From contig NZ_PUIP01000019.1 in the NCBI RefSeq assembly GCF_002968015.1, positions 93,617-157,616 on the forward strand: a DNA stretch of 64,000 nt. The letters are read 5' to 3'. Each line of letters opens with the position of its first letter. The stretch's first letter is position 1. The DNA comes from Massilia phosphatilytica. GTDB lineage: Bacteria > Pseudomonadota > Gammaproteobacteria > Burkholderiales > Burkholderiaceae_D. The position numbers and the translations under genes were made by a program. Positions 8,549-16,011 of this stretch are shown here, piece by piece. Below the pieces are notes generated by a model, which was not told the DNA's origin, did not search any database, and was given only the letters and a program-made list of their open reading frames with translations.

Positions 8549-10135
8549 GTGTTGCAACCTGATCAAAAACGACGCGCATTCGCGTTCGCGGGAGTTGCCG
8601 GTGCGCTGGCGATGGGAGGCCTCATGTCGGGCTGCAGTTCGACGCCACCGCTGGTGAGCAACGTGCCCGCCGGCGACGAGCCGCCGCCCGCGCCCCGTGA
8701 ATTCCGTGCCGCCTGGGTGTCGACCGTCGCCAATATCGACTGGCCGAGCAAGCCGAACCTCTCCGCCGAGAAGCAGCAGGCCGAAGCCATCGCCATCCTT
8801 GACCGCGCCAAGGCGCTGAACCTGAACGCCATCGTGCTGCAGGTGCGTCCGGCCGCGGATGCCATCTATCCGTCGAAGCTGGAACCATGGTCGGAATACC
8901 TGACGGGCCTGCAGGGCCAGGCGCCGCAGCCGTGGTACGACCCGCTGAAATTCTGGGTCACGCAGGCGCATGCGCGCGGGCTCGAGCTGCATGCGTGGTT
9001 CAACCCCTACCGCGCCCGCCACAATGGCGCCCGCTCGCCGGCCGCGCCGAACCACATCACGCGCACGAATCCGGCGGCCGTCAAAACCTACGGCAAATAC
9101 CAGTGGATGGACCCGGGCGAGGAGGCCGCCGTCAAGCAGACGCTGGACGTCGTGCTGGACGTCGTGCGCCGCTATGACATCGACGGCGTCCACATCGACG
9201 ATTATTTTTATCCGTACCCGATCGAGGCGACGGGCGCCGAGGCCGCGGCGCTGGAAGGAAAGACCGCGAAGGCCGAGCTGGACTTCCCGGATGAACCCGC
9301 GTGGCAGCGCTACGTGGCCGGCGGCGGCAGGCTCGATCGCGCGTCGTGGCGGCGCCAGAACGTCAACCGCCTGATCGAGGCGCTGTACGAAGGCATCCAC
9401 CGCGAAAAGAGCTGGGTGCGCTTCGGCATCAGCCCGTTCGGCCTCGGACGGCCGGACCGCCGTCCGCGCGGCATCGTCGGCTTTTCGCAGTACGACAAGC
9501 TGTATGCGGACGCCGAGACGTGGCTGCAGAACGGCTGGCTCGATTATTTCTCGCCGCAGCTGTACTGGGGCATCCGCCAGCCGGGCCAGGCGTACGACGT
9601 GCTGCTGGATTACTGGCTGACGCAGAACGCGAAGGGCCGCCACGTGTGGCCGGGCCTGTTCACGAGCCGCATCGGCGCGCCGACCAAGGATTATCCGCCG
9701 CAGGAAATCATCGACCAGATCGACCACACGCGTTCGCGCCCGAACGCGAACGGCCACGTGCACTTCAGCATGGCGCCGCTGATGGAAAACCGCAAAGGGA
9801 TCAGCGATCAGTTGCGCACCGTGTCCTATCCCGGTCCCGCGCTCGTGCCTGCGACGCCATGGCTCGGCAACGAGGGACCGGGCGCGCCGTCCGTCGCCGC
9901 CGTGCGCAAGGGTCCGTCCGTGTATCTGAAACTCGCGGCAGGCAAGGCCAACGCGATGTACGCGATCTGGTCGCGCTTCGGCAACCAGTGGCGCTTCGCC
10001 GTGGCGCCCGCGTCGCGCGTGGACTGGGCCGTGCCGGACGATGCGAAGCTGGGCGCGGCGGATGCGATCGTCGTCAGCGCCGTCGATCGCCTCGGCAACG
10101 AAAGTCCCCGGATCGAAGCGTGGCGCAAGGCATAA
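8549..10135 (+). CDS. GHL10-family glycosidase lipoprotein (DigH/YddW-like)
   Basis: This 528-residue lipoprotein has a twin-arginine stretch (QKRRAFAF) and the lipobox LMSGC with the lipidated cysteine near residue 29. A glycosyl hydrolase-like barrel follows (REFRAAWVSTVANIDWPSK, VLQVRPAADAIYPS, YDIDGVHIDDYFYP), typical of the GHL10/DUF187 family. E. coli DigH (YddW) of this family cleaves murein glycans stripped of peptides. AGGAG at 8541-8545 is best spaced for the GTG at 8549 or the TTG at 8552. The C-terminal 90 residues look like an added beta domain. The gene lies 6 bp after the nagX-like gene. With the AmiD-like amidase downstream it could process denuded glycans; that pairing is inferred. 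Confidence 0.88.
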   Translation: MLQPDQKRRAFAFAGVAGALAMGGLMSGCSSTPPLVSNVPAGDEPPPAPREFRAAWVSTVANIDWPSKPNLSAEKQQAEAIAILDRAKALNLNAIVLQVRPAADAIYPSKLEPWSEYLTGLQGQAPQPWYDPLKFWVTQAHARGLELHAWFNPYRARHNGARSPAAPNHITRTNPAAVKTYGKYQWMDPGEEAAVKQTLDVVLDVVRRYDIDGVHIDDYFYPYPIEATGAEAAALEGKTAKAELDFPDEPAWQRYVAGGGRLDRASWRRQNVNRLIEALYEGIHREKSWVRFGISPFGLGRPDRRPRGIVGFSQYDKLYADAETWLQNGWLDYFSPQLYWGIRQPGQAYDVLLDYWLTQNAKGRHVWPGLFTSRIGAPTKDYPPQEIIDQIDHTRSRPNANGHVHFSMAPLMENRKGISDQLRTVSYPGPALVPATPWLGNEGPGAPSVAAVRKGPSVYLKLAAGKANAMYAIWSRFGNQWRFAVAPASRVDWAVPDDAKLGAADAIVVSAVDRLGNESPRIEAWRKA

Positions 10136-10208
10136 CCTTGGGTCATGCTTTGCACGCCAGCATTCATTCGCCCGATGAGCGCCTGACGGCGTACACTGGC
10201 GGGTGATC

Positions 10209-11171
10209 ATGATCGATTCGCAACCCGAACCTATACGGCCGAGTCCGAGTCTGGCTGGCAGCCTGGGACTCGGCATCGACGCCGGCGGCACCGAGACACG
10301 CTGGGCCCTCGCCGCGCCCGGCGGTGCCATCGTCGCGGAAGGCCGCGTCGCCGGCCTGTCCGCCCTGCAGATGGGCACATCGCATGGACGCGACGCCGTC
10401 CGCGCCACCTTCGCCCAACTGGCGACGCAGGCCCTCGTGCACGGCGTGCCGGGCAAGGTGGAAGCCGGCCTGACGGGCTTCGGCGGCGACAGCGAACTGC
10501 TGCAGCGCTGGCTCGCGGAAGAACTGCATCTCGACCCGCACGCCATCCACTTCTGCAGCGACATGGAGATCGCCTACCGCGCCAGCTTCGCGCCGGGCGA
10601 AGGCTATCTCGTGTACGCGGGCACGGGCTCCATCGGCGCCTTCGTCGACGCGCACGGCCAGTTCCACCGCGCGGGCGGACGCGGCGTCGTGCTGGACGAT
10701 GGCGGCGGCGGTTTCTGGATCGCGAAGGAAGCGCTGCGCCACATCTGGCGCCTCGAAGACGAGCGGCCCGGCAGCTGGGAACAATCGCCGCTGGCGCAGG
10801 CCGTGTTCGACTACGTCGGCGGCGCCGACTGGGCATACTCGCGCCAGTTCATCTACGGCCAGGAACGGGGTGCCGTCGGCAAGCTGGCGCTCGCGGTGGC
10901 GGCGACTGCCGATAAAGATCCCGTCGCAGCCGACATCCTGCGCGCGGCCGGCCGCGAACTCGCGCGCCTCGCGCTGGCGCTGACGGGGCGCTTCGGGCCG
11001 CGACCGATCGCCGTGTCCGGACGGGCCGCGGAGCTGCATCCGCTCATCGTCGACACGATGCGCACGGCGCTGCCGGGCATCGCCTTGACCCAGGCCCCGG
11101 GCCAGGCCCACCACGCGGCGGCGCGCATGGCGCTCGCCGCCGATCTACCTAATACCACGACATCGACATGA
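10209..11171 (+). CDS. BadF/BcrA-family amino-sugar kinase (GlcNAc/MurNAc kinase-like)
   Basis: The 320-residue protein has the ASKHA kinase fold: phosphate-1 motif GIDAGGTETRWAL, the segment YAGTGSIGAF and DDGGGGFWIAKEALR. These match the BadF/BadG/BcrA/BcrD family, which contains GlcNAc kinases and the MurNAc/GlcNAc kinase MurK of Clostridium acetobutylicum. I prefer the ATG at 10209 over the GTG at 10203. The gene ends with an ATGA overlap with the amidase gene. A MurNAc-phosphorylating activity would supply MurQ with substrate in a cell that lacks a linked PTS. The exact sugar is not shown by the sequence. Confidence 0.85.
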   Translation: MIDSQPEPIRPSPSLAGSLGLGIDAGGTETRWALAAPGGAIVAEGRVAGLSALQMGTSHGRDAVRATFAQLATQALVHGVPGKVEAGLTGFGGDSELLQRWLAEELHLDPHAIHFCSDMEIAYRASFAPGEGYLVYAGTGSIGAFVDAHGQFHRAGGRGVVLDDGGGGFWIAKEALRHIWRLEDERPGSWEQSPLAQAVFDYVGGADWAYSRQFIYGQERGAVGKLALAVAATADKDPVAADILRAAGRELARLALALTGRFGPRPIAVSGRAAELHPLIVDTMRTALPGIALTQAPGQAHHAAARMALAADLPNTTTST

Positions 11172-12100
11172 AGACACTCGTCGCGACCCTGCTCCTCGCC
11201 CTGCTGGCCGGCTGCGCCACGCCGCCGCCCACCGGACCGCAATACGACCACACGTACACGGCCCGTGGCCAGAGCAGCCGCGCGCGCTTCCTCGTGCTGC
11301 ACTACACCGTCAGCAACCGCGCGGATTCGATCAAGATCCTGACCCAGCAGGAAGTCAGCGCGCACTACCTCGTGACGGACGATCCCGTCCCCGTCATCTA
11401 CAACCTCGTGGACGAAACGAACGCGGCCTGGCATGCGGGCAACTCCAGCTGGAAGAATTTCACGCAGCTGAACAACAGCTCGATCGGCATCGAGATCGTC
11501 AACCCGGGCTGGAAGGATACGCCGGGCGGCCGCGTCTACACGCCGTTCCCGCAGTCGCAGATCGACGCGCTGATCCCGCTCGTGCGCGACATCGTCACGC
11601 GCCACCACATCGCGCCGGAAAACGTGCTGGGCCACTCCGACATCGCCCCGCTGCGCAAGCAGGACCCGGGCCCGATGTTCCCGTGGCGCCAGCTGGCCGC
11701 CGCCGGCCTCGTCGCGTGGCCGGATGCGAACCGCGTCGCCCTGCTCGTGCCGATCTTCCAGGTCCAGTTGCCGGACATCGCGTGGTACCAGAAGAAGCTG
11801 GCGACGTGGGGTTATGGCCTCGTGCAGTCGGGCGTGCTCGACGACCAGACGCGGTCCGTGCTCTCGGCATTCCAGATGAAATACCGTCCGGCCAATATCG
11901 ATGGCAACCCGGACGTGGAGACGGCCGCGCTGCTGGAAGCGCTGACGAATCCGACCGGCCCGCTGCCGCAGCCGCTGCCGGCACCGGTGGTCACGGCGCC
12001 CGTCATTATTCCGGAAGCGACGCCGGTGCCGCCCGCGCCGGAGGCCGTTCCGCCGACGCCGCCGGTGCCGCCGGTGCCGCCGGCTCCCGTGCAGCAGTGA
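11168..12100 (+). CDS. amiD: N-acetylmuramoyl-L-alanine amidase lipoprotein (AmiD-like)
   Basis: This 310-residue protein starts in an ATGA overlap with the kinase gene. A short signal ends in the lipobox LLAGC (Cys16), so it should be anchored to the outer membrane. The Amidase_2 domain shows zinc-ligand histidines in FLVLHYTVSN and GHSDIAPLRKQDPG, the substrate loop AWHAGNSSW and SIGIEIVNPG. A peptidoglycan-binding-like helical domain follows (QSGVLDDQTRSVLSAFQ). The last 45 residues are a proline/valine-rich tail, longer than in E. coli AmiD and perhaps a flexible spacer. The enzyme cuts the MurNAc-L-Ala bond and so frees stem peptides and bare glycans. Confidence 0.92.
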   Translation: MKTLVATLLLALLAGCATPPPTGPQYDHTYTARGQSSRARFLVLHYTVSNRADSIKILTQQEVSAHYLVTDDPVPVIYNLVDETNAAWHAGNSSWKNFTQLNNSSIGIEIVNPGWKDTPGGRVYTPFPQSQIDALIPLVRDIVTRHHIAPENVLGHSDIAPLRKQDPGPMFPWRQLAAAGLVAWPDANRVALLVPIFQVQLPDIAWYQKKLATWGYGLVQSGVLDDQTRSVLSAFQMKYRPANIDGNPDVETAALLEALTNPTGPLPQPLPAPVVTAPVIIPEATPVPPAPEAVPPTPPVPPVPPAPVQQ

Positions 12101-12113
12101 CCAGGAATTGACG

Positions 12114-13019
12114 ATGCGCCTGCGCCATATCGAAGTCTTTCACGCCATCATGCAGGTCGGCACCATCAGCGGCGCCGCCCAGGTCCTGCACATCTCGCAG
12201 CCGGCCGTGACGAAAGTCCTGCAGCACGCCGAACTGCAGCTGGGCATGCCGTTGTTCGAGCGCGTGCGGGGCAAGCTGATTCCGAAGCCGGAAGCGCACC
12301 GCCTGTTCGCCGAGACGGAAAAGCTGAACCGCGACCTGCAGGGCATCCGCCGCCTGGCTGCCAGCCTGAAAAATCGCGCCGAAGAAACCGTGCGGCTTGT
12401 CGCCACGCCGACGATCGCCGTCTCCGTGCTGCCCGCCGCGCTGACCGTGTGGCGCCGCGATTTCGCCCAGACCCGCTGCGAGCTCGCGACCTTCCACACG
12501 AGCGAGATCGTGAACGCGTTGCGCCTAGGCGAGGCCGATCTCGCGTTATCTTTGCAGGACCCGCGCCACCCCGGCATTGAGGCGGAACCGATCGCGCAAG
12601 GCGCGCTGACGGTGATGGCGCCGGCCGGCACGTGGACCGCCGCGGAGTGCGCGCAACCGATCACGCCGTCCGGCCTCAGCGGAGAGTTGATCGGCCTGGC
12701 CGACCGCGACCCGCTCGGCGAAATGGTCGTGGCCGCATGCGAGGCGCAGGACGTGCACCCGGTCTTCCGCACCGTCGTGCAGACGTACCAGATCGCGCGG
12801 TCGCTGGTCGAGGCGGGCGCGGGTACGGCCGTGCTCGATCCCTTCACAGCCGCGTCCGCCGCGCCGGGCAAGGTGCAGTGCCGGCCGTGGGCGCCGACGA
12901 TCCCCGTCCAGCTGTACCTGCTGACGGCCAGCCATGCGCCGCTGTCGCACGGTGCGCGCGAACTGGCGATGTGCATCGGCGCCACGGCGCGCAATTTGTT
13001 GGATAAAGGATGTTCATGA
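12114..13019 (+). CDS. LysR family transcriptional regulator
   Basis: The 301-residue regulator has an N-terminal winged helix (TISGAAQVLHISQPAVTKVL) followed by a periplasmic-binding-protein-like effector domain. I chose the ATG at 12114, which has AGGA 7 bases upstream, over the TTG at 12108. It is unusual in being embedded in the + strand run instead of being divergent: it begins 13 bp after the amidase gene and overlaps the dipeptidase start by 4 bp. It is therefore a likely local regulator of the cell-wall salvage genes, possibly sensing a murein-derived ligand as AmpR does. The ligand is not known. Confidence 0.88.
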   Translation: MRLRHIEVFHAIMQVGTISGAAQVLHISQPAVTKVLQHAELQLGMPLFERVRGKLIPKPEAHRLFAETEKLNRDLQGIRRLAASLKNRAEETVRLVATPTIAVSVLPAALTVWRRDFAQTRCELATFHTSEIVNALRLGEADLALSLQDPRHPGIEAEPIAQGALTVMAPAGTWTAAECAQPITPSGLSGELIGLADRDPLGEMVVAACEAQDVHPVFRTVVQTYQIARSLVEAGAGTAVLDPFTAASAAPGKVQCRPWAPTIPVQLYLLTASHAPLSHGARELAMCIGATARNLLDKGCS

Positions 13020-13624
13020 ATACCATCGCCAGCGAGGACATCGCCGGCCACCCCGAGTTCCGCCACCTCTCCACCATCGCCGGCATCGCCGTCGACCTGC
13101 GCTACGCGACCCCAAACAATTTCATCGGCCGCGATTTGTACTCTCCCTACGATTGCGCCTGGCTGCACCGCGACGCGGCGTTTGCGCTGGAGCGCGTCGT
13201 CGCCTGGCTGAAGGACAAGCGTCCCGACTGCACACCGCTCGTGCTGGATGCCCTGCGCCCGCAGCGCGTGCAGCAACAACTGTGGGATGCGCTGGCCGGC
13301 ACCGATTTGCAGATGTATCTCGCGAATCCGCAGCGCGGCTCGATCCACTCGTTCGGGATGGCGCTGGACATCACGATCCTGGACGACGCGGGCCGCGAGC
13401 TCGACATGGGCACGGGCTTCGACGACATGACGGAGCTGTCGCATCCCGCACTGGAAGCGCGCTTCCTGGCCCGCGGTGAACTCACGGCCGCCCAAATCGC
13501 CAGCCGGCAATTGCTTCGCGACGCCATGTTCCAGGCCGGCTTCGTCGGCATCAACACGGAGTGGTGGCACTTCGATTGCGGCGACCGCAACCTCGTGCGC
13601 CAGACTTTCCGCCGCGTGCTCTGA
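13016..13624 (+). CDS. ddpX: D-alanyl-D-alanine dipeptidase (VanX/DdpX type, M15D)
   Basis: The 202-residue enzyme carries the two M15 zinc signatures: SIHSFGMALD, which fits SxHxxGxAxD, and EWWHFD near the C-terminus. There is no signal peptide, so it acts in the cytoplasm. VanX/DdpX enzymes hydrolyse D-Ala-D-Ala to D-Ala and in E. coli serve nutritional use of cell-wall peptides. The ATG at 13016 overlaps the lysR stop (ATGA) and has GGA 6 bases upstream; the ATG at 13010 is the alternative. The product D-Ala would be a substrate for the DadA-type dehydrogenase at 2420-3652. No vancomycin-resistance ligase is nearby. Confidence 0.9.
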   Translation: MNTIASEDIAGHPEFRHLSTIAGIAVDLRYATPNNFIGRDLYSPYDCAWLHRDAAFALERVVAWLKDKRPDCTPLVLDALRPQRVQQQLWDALAGTDLQMYLANPQRGSIHSFGMALDITILDDAGRELDMGTGFDDMTELSHPALEARFLARGELTAAQIASRQLLRDAMFQAGFVGINTEWWHFDCGDRNLVRQTFRRVL

Positions 13625-13738
13625 GCCTGCCGCACCATGCTGAGCGTTCCGCGTGCACGCTTGAGCAAGCTCATTCTCCTACATTCCTCTGCCGGGACAA
13701 TCGGTCCACTGACCCACGCCCACGCGAAGGAGAAAGAA

Positions 13739-14425
13739 ATGAAGAGCTCGCTGTTGTCCTCGTTGTTGTCCTGTTTTATGTTGCTGACGATGACCGCATT
13801 GGCCGGCTGCAGCACCGACGCCGGCAGCCGGTTCGCCGCGCGCGACACGACGGTCGAGTACTACCGCGTATTCGACATCAAGACCGACGCCGCGCGCGAG
13901 GCCGTGGCCACGGCGGCCACGGAAGGCATCAACCGCAACGTGAAGGAAGCGTCCATCGCGACACCGGCCGGCGTCGAGGCGACCGAGCTGCCGGGCCACT
14001 TCAAGATGGCCGACCCCACGAGCGCGGCACCCGGCACCGCCGCCGACAAGAGCCCGAGCTGTGAAGGCGCGTCCTGGACCGCGAAGGCCGCCCCGAAAGT
14101 GCGCGGCAGCGACAACATGAACGTGGTCGCCTGCCTGTTCCCGTACAAGAACGGCTACCACCTCGACATGTACGCGGTCTTCACGAAGCCCGAAGGCGGC
14201 TGGCTGTCCTGGCCGCGCCGGGTGGGCGGCATGATGCTCGGCACACCGGAAAAATTCACCGAGACCACGATGCTGGACATCGTGCGCTCGATCCGCGCGA
14301 ACACGAAGGCGCAGGTGTCGCTGGTGGAAGCGAAGCCCAACCTGCCGGGCACGCCGTGGCTGGAAGGTGGCAGTACGCCGCTCGCCGCGACGCAGACGGC
14401 GCCAGGCGAGGCGAGCAAGCCGTAA
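13739..14425 (+). CDS. Lipoprotein of unknown function
   Basis: This 228-residue protein begins at the ATG at 13739, after the ribosome-binding sequence AAGGAGAAAGAA. The signal peptide ends in the lipobox LAGC (Cys24). The mature part has two cysteines, a GYHLDMYAVFTKPEGGWLSWPRR segment and an alanine/proline-rich C-terminus. I do not recognise the family. It follows the dipeptidase gene by 114 bp and converges on dacB with only 9 bp between stops. An envelope location is the only safe statement. Confidence 0.75.
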   Translation: MKSSLLSSLLSCFMLLTMTALAGCSTDAGSRFAARDTTVEYYRVFDIKTDAAREAVATAATEGINRNVKEASIATPAGVEATELPGHFKMADPTSAAPGTAADKSPSCEGASWTAKAAPKVRGSDNMNVVACLFPYKNGYHLDMYAVFTKPEGGWLSWPRRVGGMMLGTPEKFTETTMLDIVRSIRANTKAQVSLVEAKPNLPGTPWLEGGSTPLAATQTAPGEASKP

Positions 14426-14434
14426 CGGGGCGCG

Positions 14435-15991
14435 CTACCGGGTGACGGCAGGCACCGCCGACGGCGTCCCATCCAGCCGCGCGACCCAGTCGACGAGCGC
14501 ATCGAGCACGGCCCGGCCACGTCCGTTGCCAACCCGGTCGCTGTTGACGAAGGCGACGAGCACGCACTGCCTGCCGTCCGCATCCGGCACGTAGCCGGCC
14601 AGCGCGACAGCGTTGGACAACGTGCCCGTCTTCAGGCGCGCGCGGCTGGCGGCGGGGCTGTCGTGCAGGCGACGGCGCATCGTGCCGTCCACCGCCGCGA
14701 TCGGCATGCTGGCCTGGAGTTCCGGCGCCCAGTTGCTGCGCAGGCCCGCTTGCAGCAGGGCCGCCATCTGGATGGGCGTGATGCTTTCGATGCGCGACAG
14801 GCCAGAGCCGTTTTCCACCACGAAGCCGGTATCGTCGATGCCGTGCGTGCGCATCCAGGCGCGTACAACGGCCTCGCTGCGCGCGAGCGTCGTGAGGGTG
14901 CTGTTGGACGGCGCCGGTTGCGGATGGCTGCCCAGCACGGGGTCGGGTTCGAGCGCGCCCAGGCTCAGGAAGAGCAGGCGGGCAAGCGTGTTGTCGGAGG
15001 GCTTGTTGATGTCACGGATGACTTCCGGCAGCGGGCGCGACACGTGCTCGGCCAGCAGGCGCGCGCCCGGCGGCGTGGCGCCTTCGACAGCCGTGCCGGT
15101 GATGGTGCCGCCCAGCGTCTTCCACAGGCGGCGCACGAGGCGGGCGACGTATTCCTGGCGGTCGATCGCGTTGACGGATACGTCGGCCACGCAGTTTTTC
15201 GGGAAGGTCCCGTGCAGCACGAGCTTGATGCCGCCACCCGCGCGCGGCAGGGTTTCCGGTTGCTTCCAGCCGTTTTCCCAGGTGGCGCAGTCGGCGTCGA
15301 TGAGCTTCATGTCCGTGTCGACGGTGACGCCGTCGAGCTCGGGCTGCATCGCGACGCGCACGTGCGTGGCCGGTTTGCCGTCCGGGCGCGGCGTCGAGCG
15401 GATGTCCAGTTGCACCATGTTGCGATTGACGAACAGTGCATCCGGGATGACGTTGTAATAGGCCTCCGGCGACTCGTCGAACGGCGGCACGCCGAGGTCG
15501 GCGCGGGCCGGATTGAACAGCGTGCGGTCGATGACGAGGTTGCCGGCGATCGTGCGGATGCCCTGGTAGCGCAGGGCGCGCAGCATCGTCGTCAACGTCT
15601 CGGTGGACAGGTCGACGTCGGCGCCGCCGCGCAGCACGAGGTCGCCGTGCAGCACGTCGCCCTTGACCTCGCCCGTCGTGCGCATCTCGGTGCGGCCGCG
15701 GAACACGGGGCCCAGCTGCTCGAGCGCGACCAAGGTCGTGACGAGTTTCATCGTCGATGCCGGGTGCAGCGCATGGTCGGCCAGGTGCGACAGCACCGTC
15801 TTATCGCCGCGCAGGACGAGCACGCTCACGGCATCCTCGGGAATCGCCGCCGTGCGCAGGGCATCCGTGACGGGGATCGGCAGCGGGCTCGTCATCGACG
15901 CCGGCGGCGCGGCTTGCAGCTGGGCCGACGCTGGATTGGCGATGCCCAGCAGCGCGGCGGCGAGGAGGGAGAGTGCGTGACGACGAAGCAT
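14435..15991 (-). CDS. dacB: D-alanyl-D-alanine carboxypeptidase/endopeptidase (PBP4 type, S13)
   Basis: The 518-residue protein has a signal peptide (MLRRHALSLLAAALLG...ASAQ) and the three penicillin-binding motifs: STMK (Ser79) in HPASTMKLV, SDN in NKPSDNTLARL and KTG in RLKTGTLSN. The spacing between the first and second motifs is long, as in PBP4/DacB, which has inserted domains. It trims or cleaves D-Ala-containing crosslinks in the periplasm. The open frame continues upstream through the next gene, but the start at 15991 gives the signal peptide. It lies 20 bp after the spmAB-like gene on the same strand, so the two are probably cotranscribed. Confidence 0.93.
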   Translation of the reverse strand: MLRRHALSLLAAALLGIANPASAQLQAAPPASMTSPLPIPVTDALRTAAIPEDAVSVLVLRGDKTVLSHLADHALHPASTMKLVTTLVALEQLGPVFRGRTEMRTTGEVKGDVLHGDLVLRGGADVDLSTETLTTMLRALRYQGIRTIAGNLVIDRTLFNPARADLGVPPFDESPEAYYNVIPDALFVNRNMVQLDIRSTPRPDGKPATHVRVAMQPELDGVTVDTDMKLIDADCATWENGWKQPETLPRAGGGIKLVLHGTFPKNCVADVSVNAIDRQEYVARLVRRLWKTLGGTITGTAVEGATPPGARLLAEHVSRPLPEVIRDINKPSDNTLARLLFLSLGALEPDPVLGSHPQPAPSNSTLTTLARSEAVVRAWMRTHGIDDTGFVVENGSGLSRIESITPIQMAALLQAGLRSNWAPELQASMPIAAVDGTMRRRLHDSPAASRARLKTGTLSNAVALAGYVPDADGRQCVLVAFVNSDRVGNGRGRAVLDALVDWVARLDGTPSAVPAVTR

Positions 15992-16011
15992 GCCTGTCCT
16001 TGTCAAAACGG

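Noticed and set aside
7313..10564. Minus-strand ORF of 1083 codons opposite the NagX-like and GHL10 genes
   Set aside because: It spans several genes in antisense, has biased composition and no start context. The + strand genes have signal peptides, motifs and overlaps.
13016..13624. Vancomycin-resistance VanX
   Set aside because: There is no VanA/VanH neighbour, and in a Gram-negative the nutritional DdpX role in the murein context is more likely.
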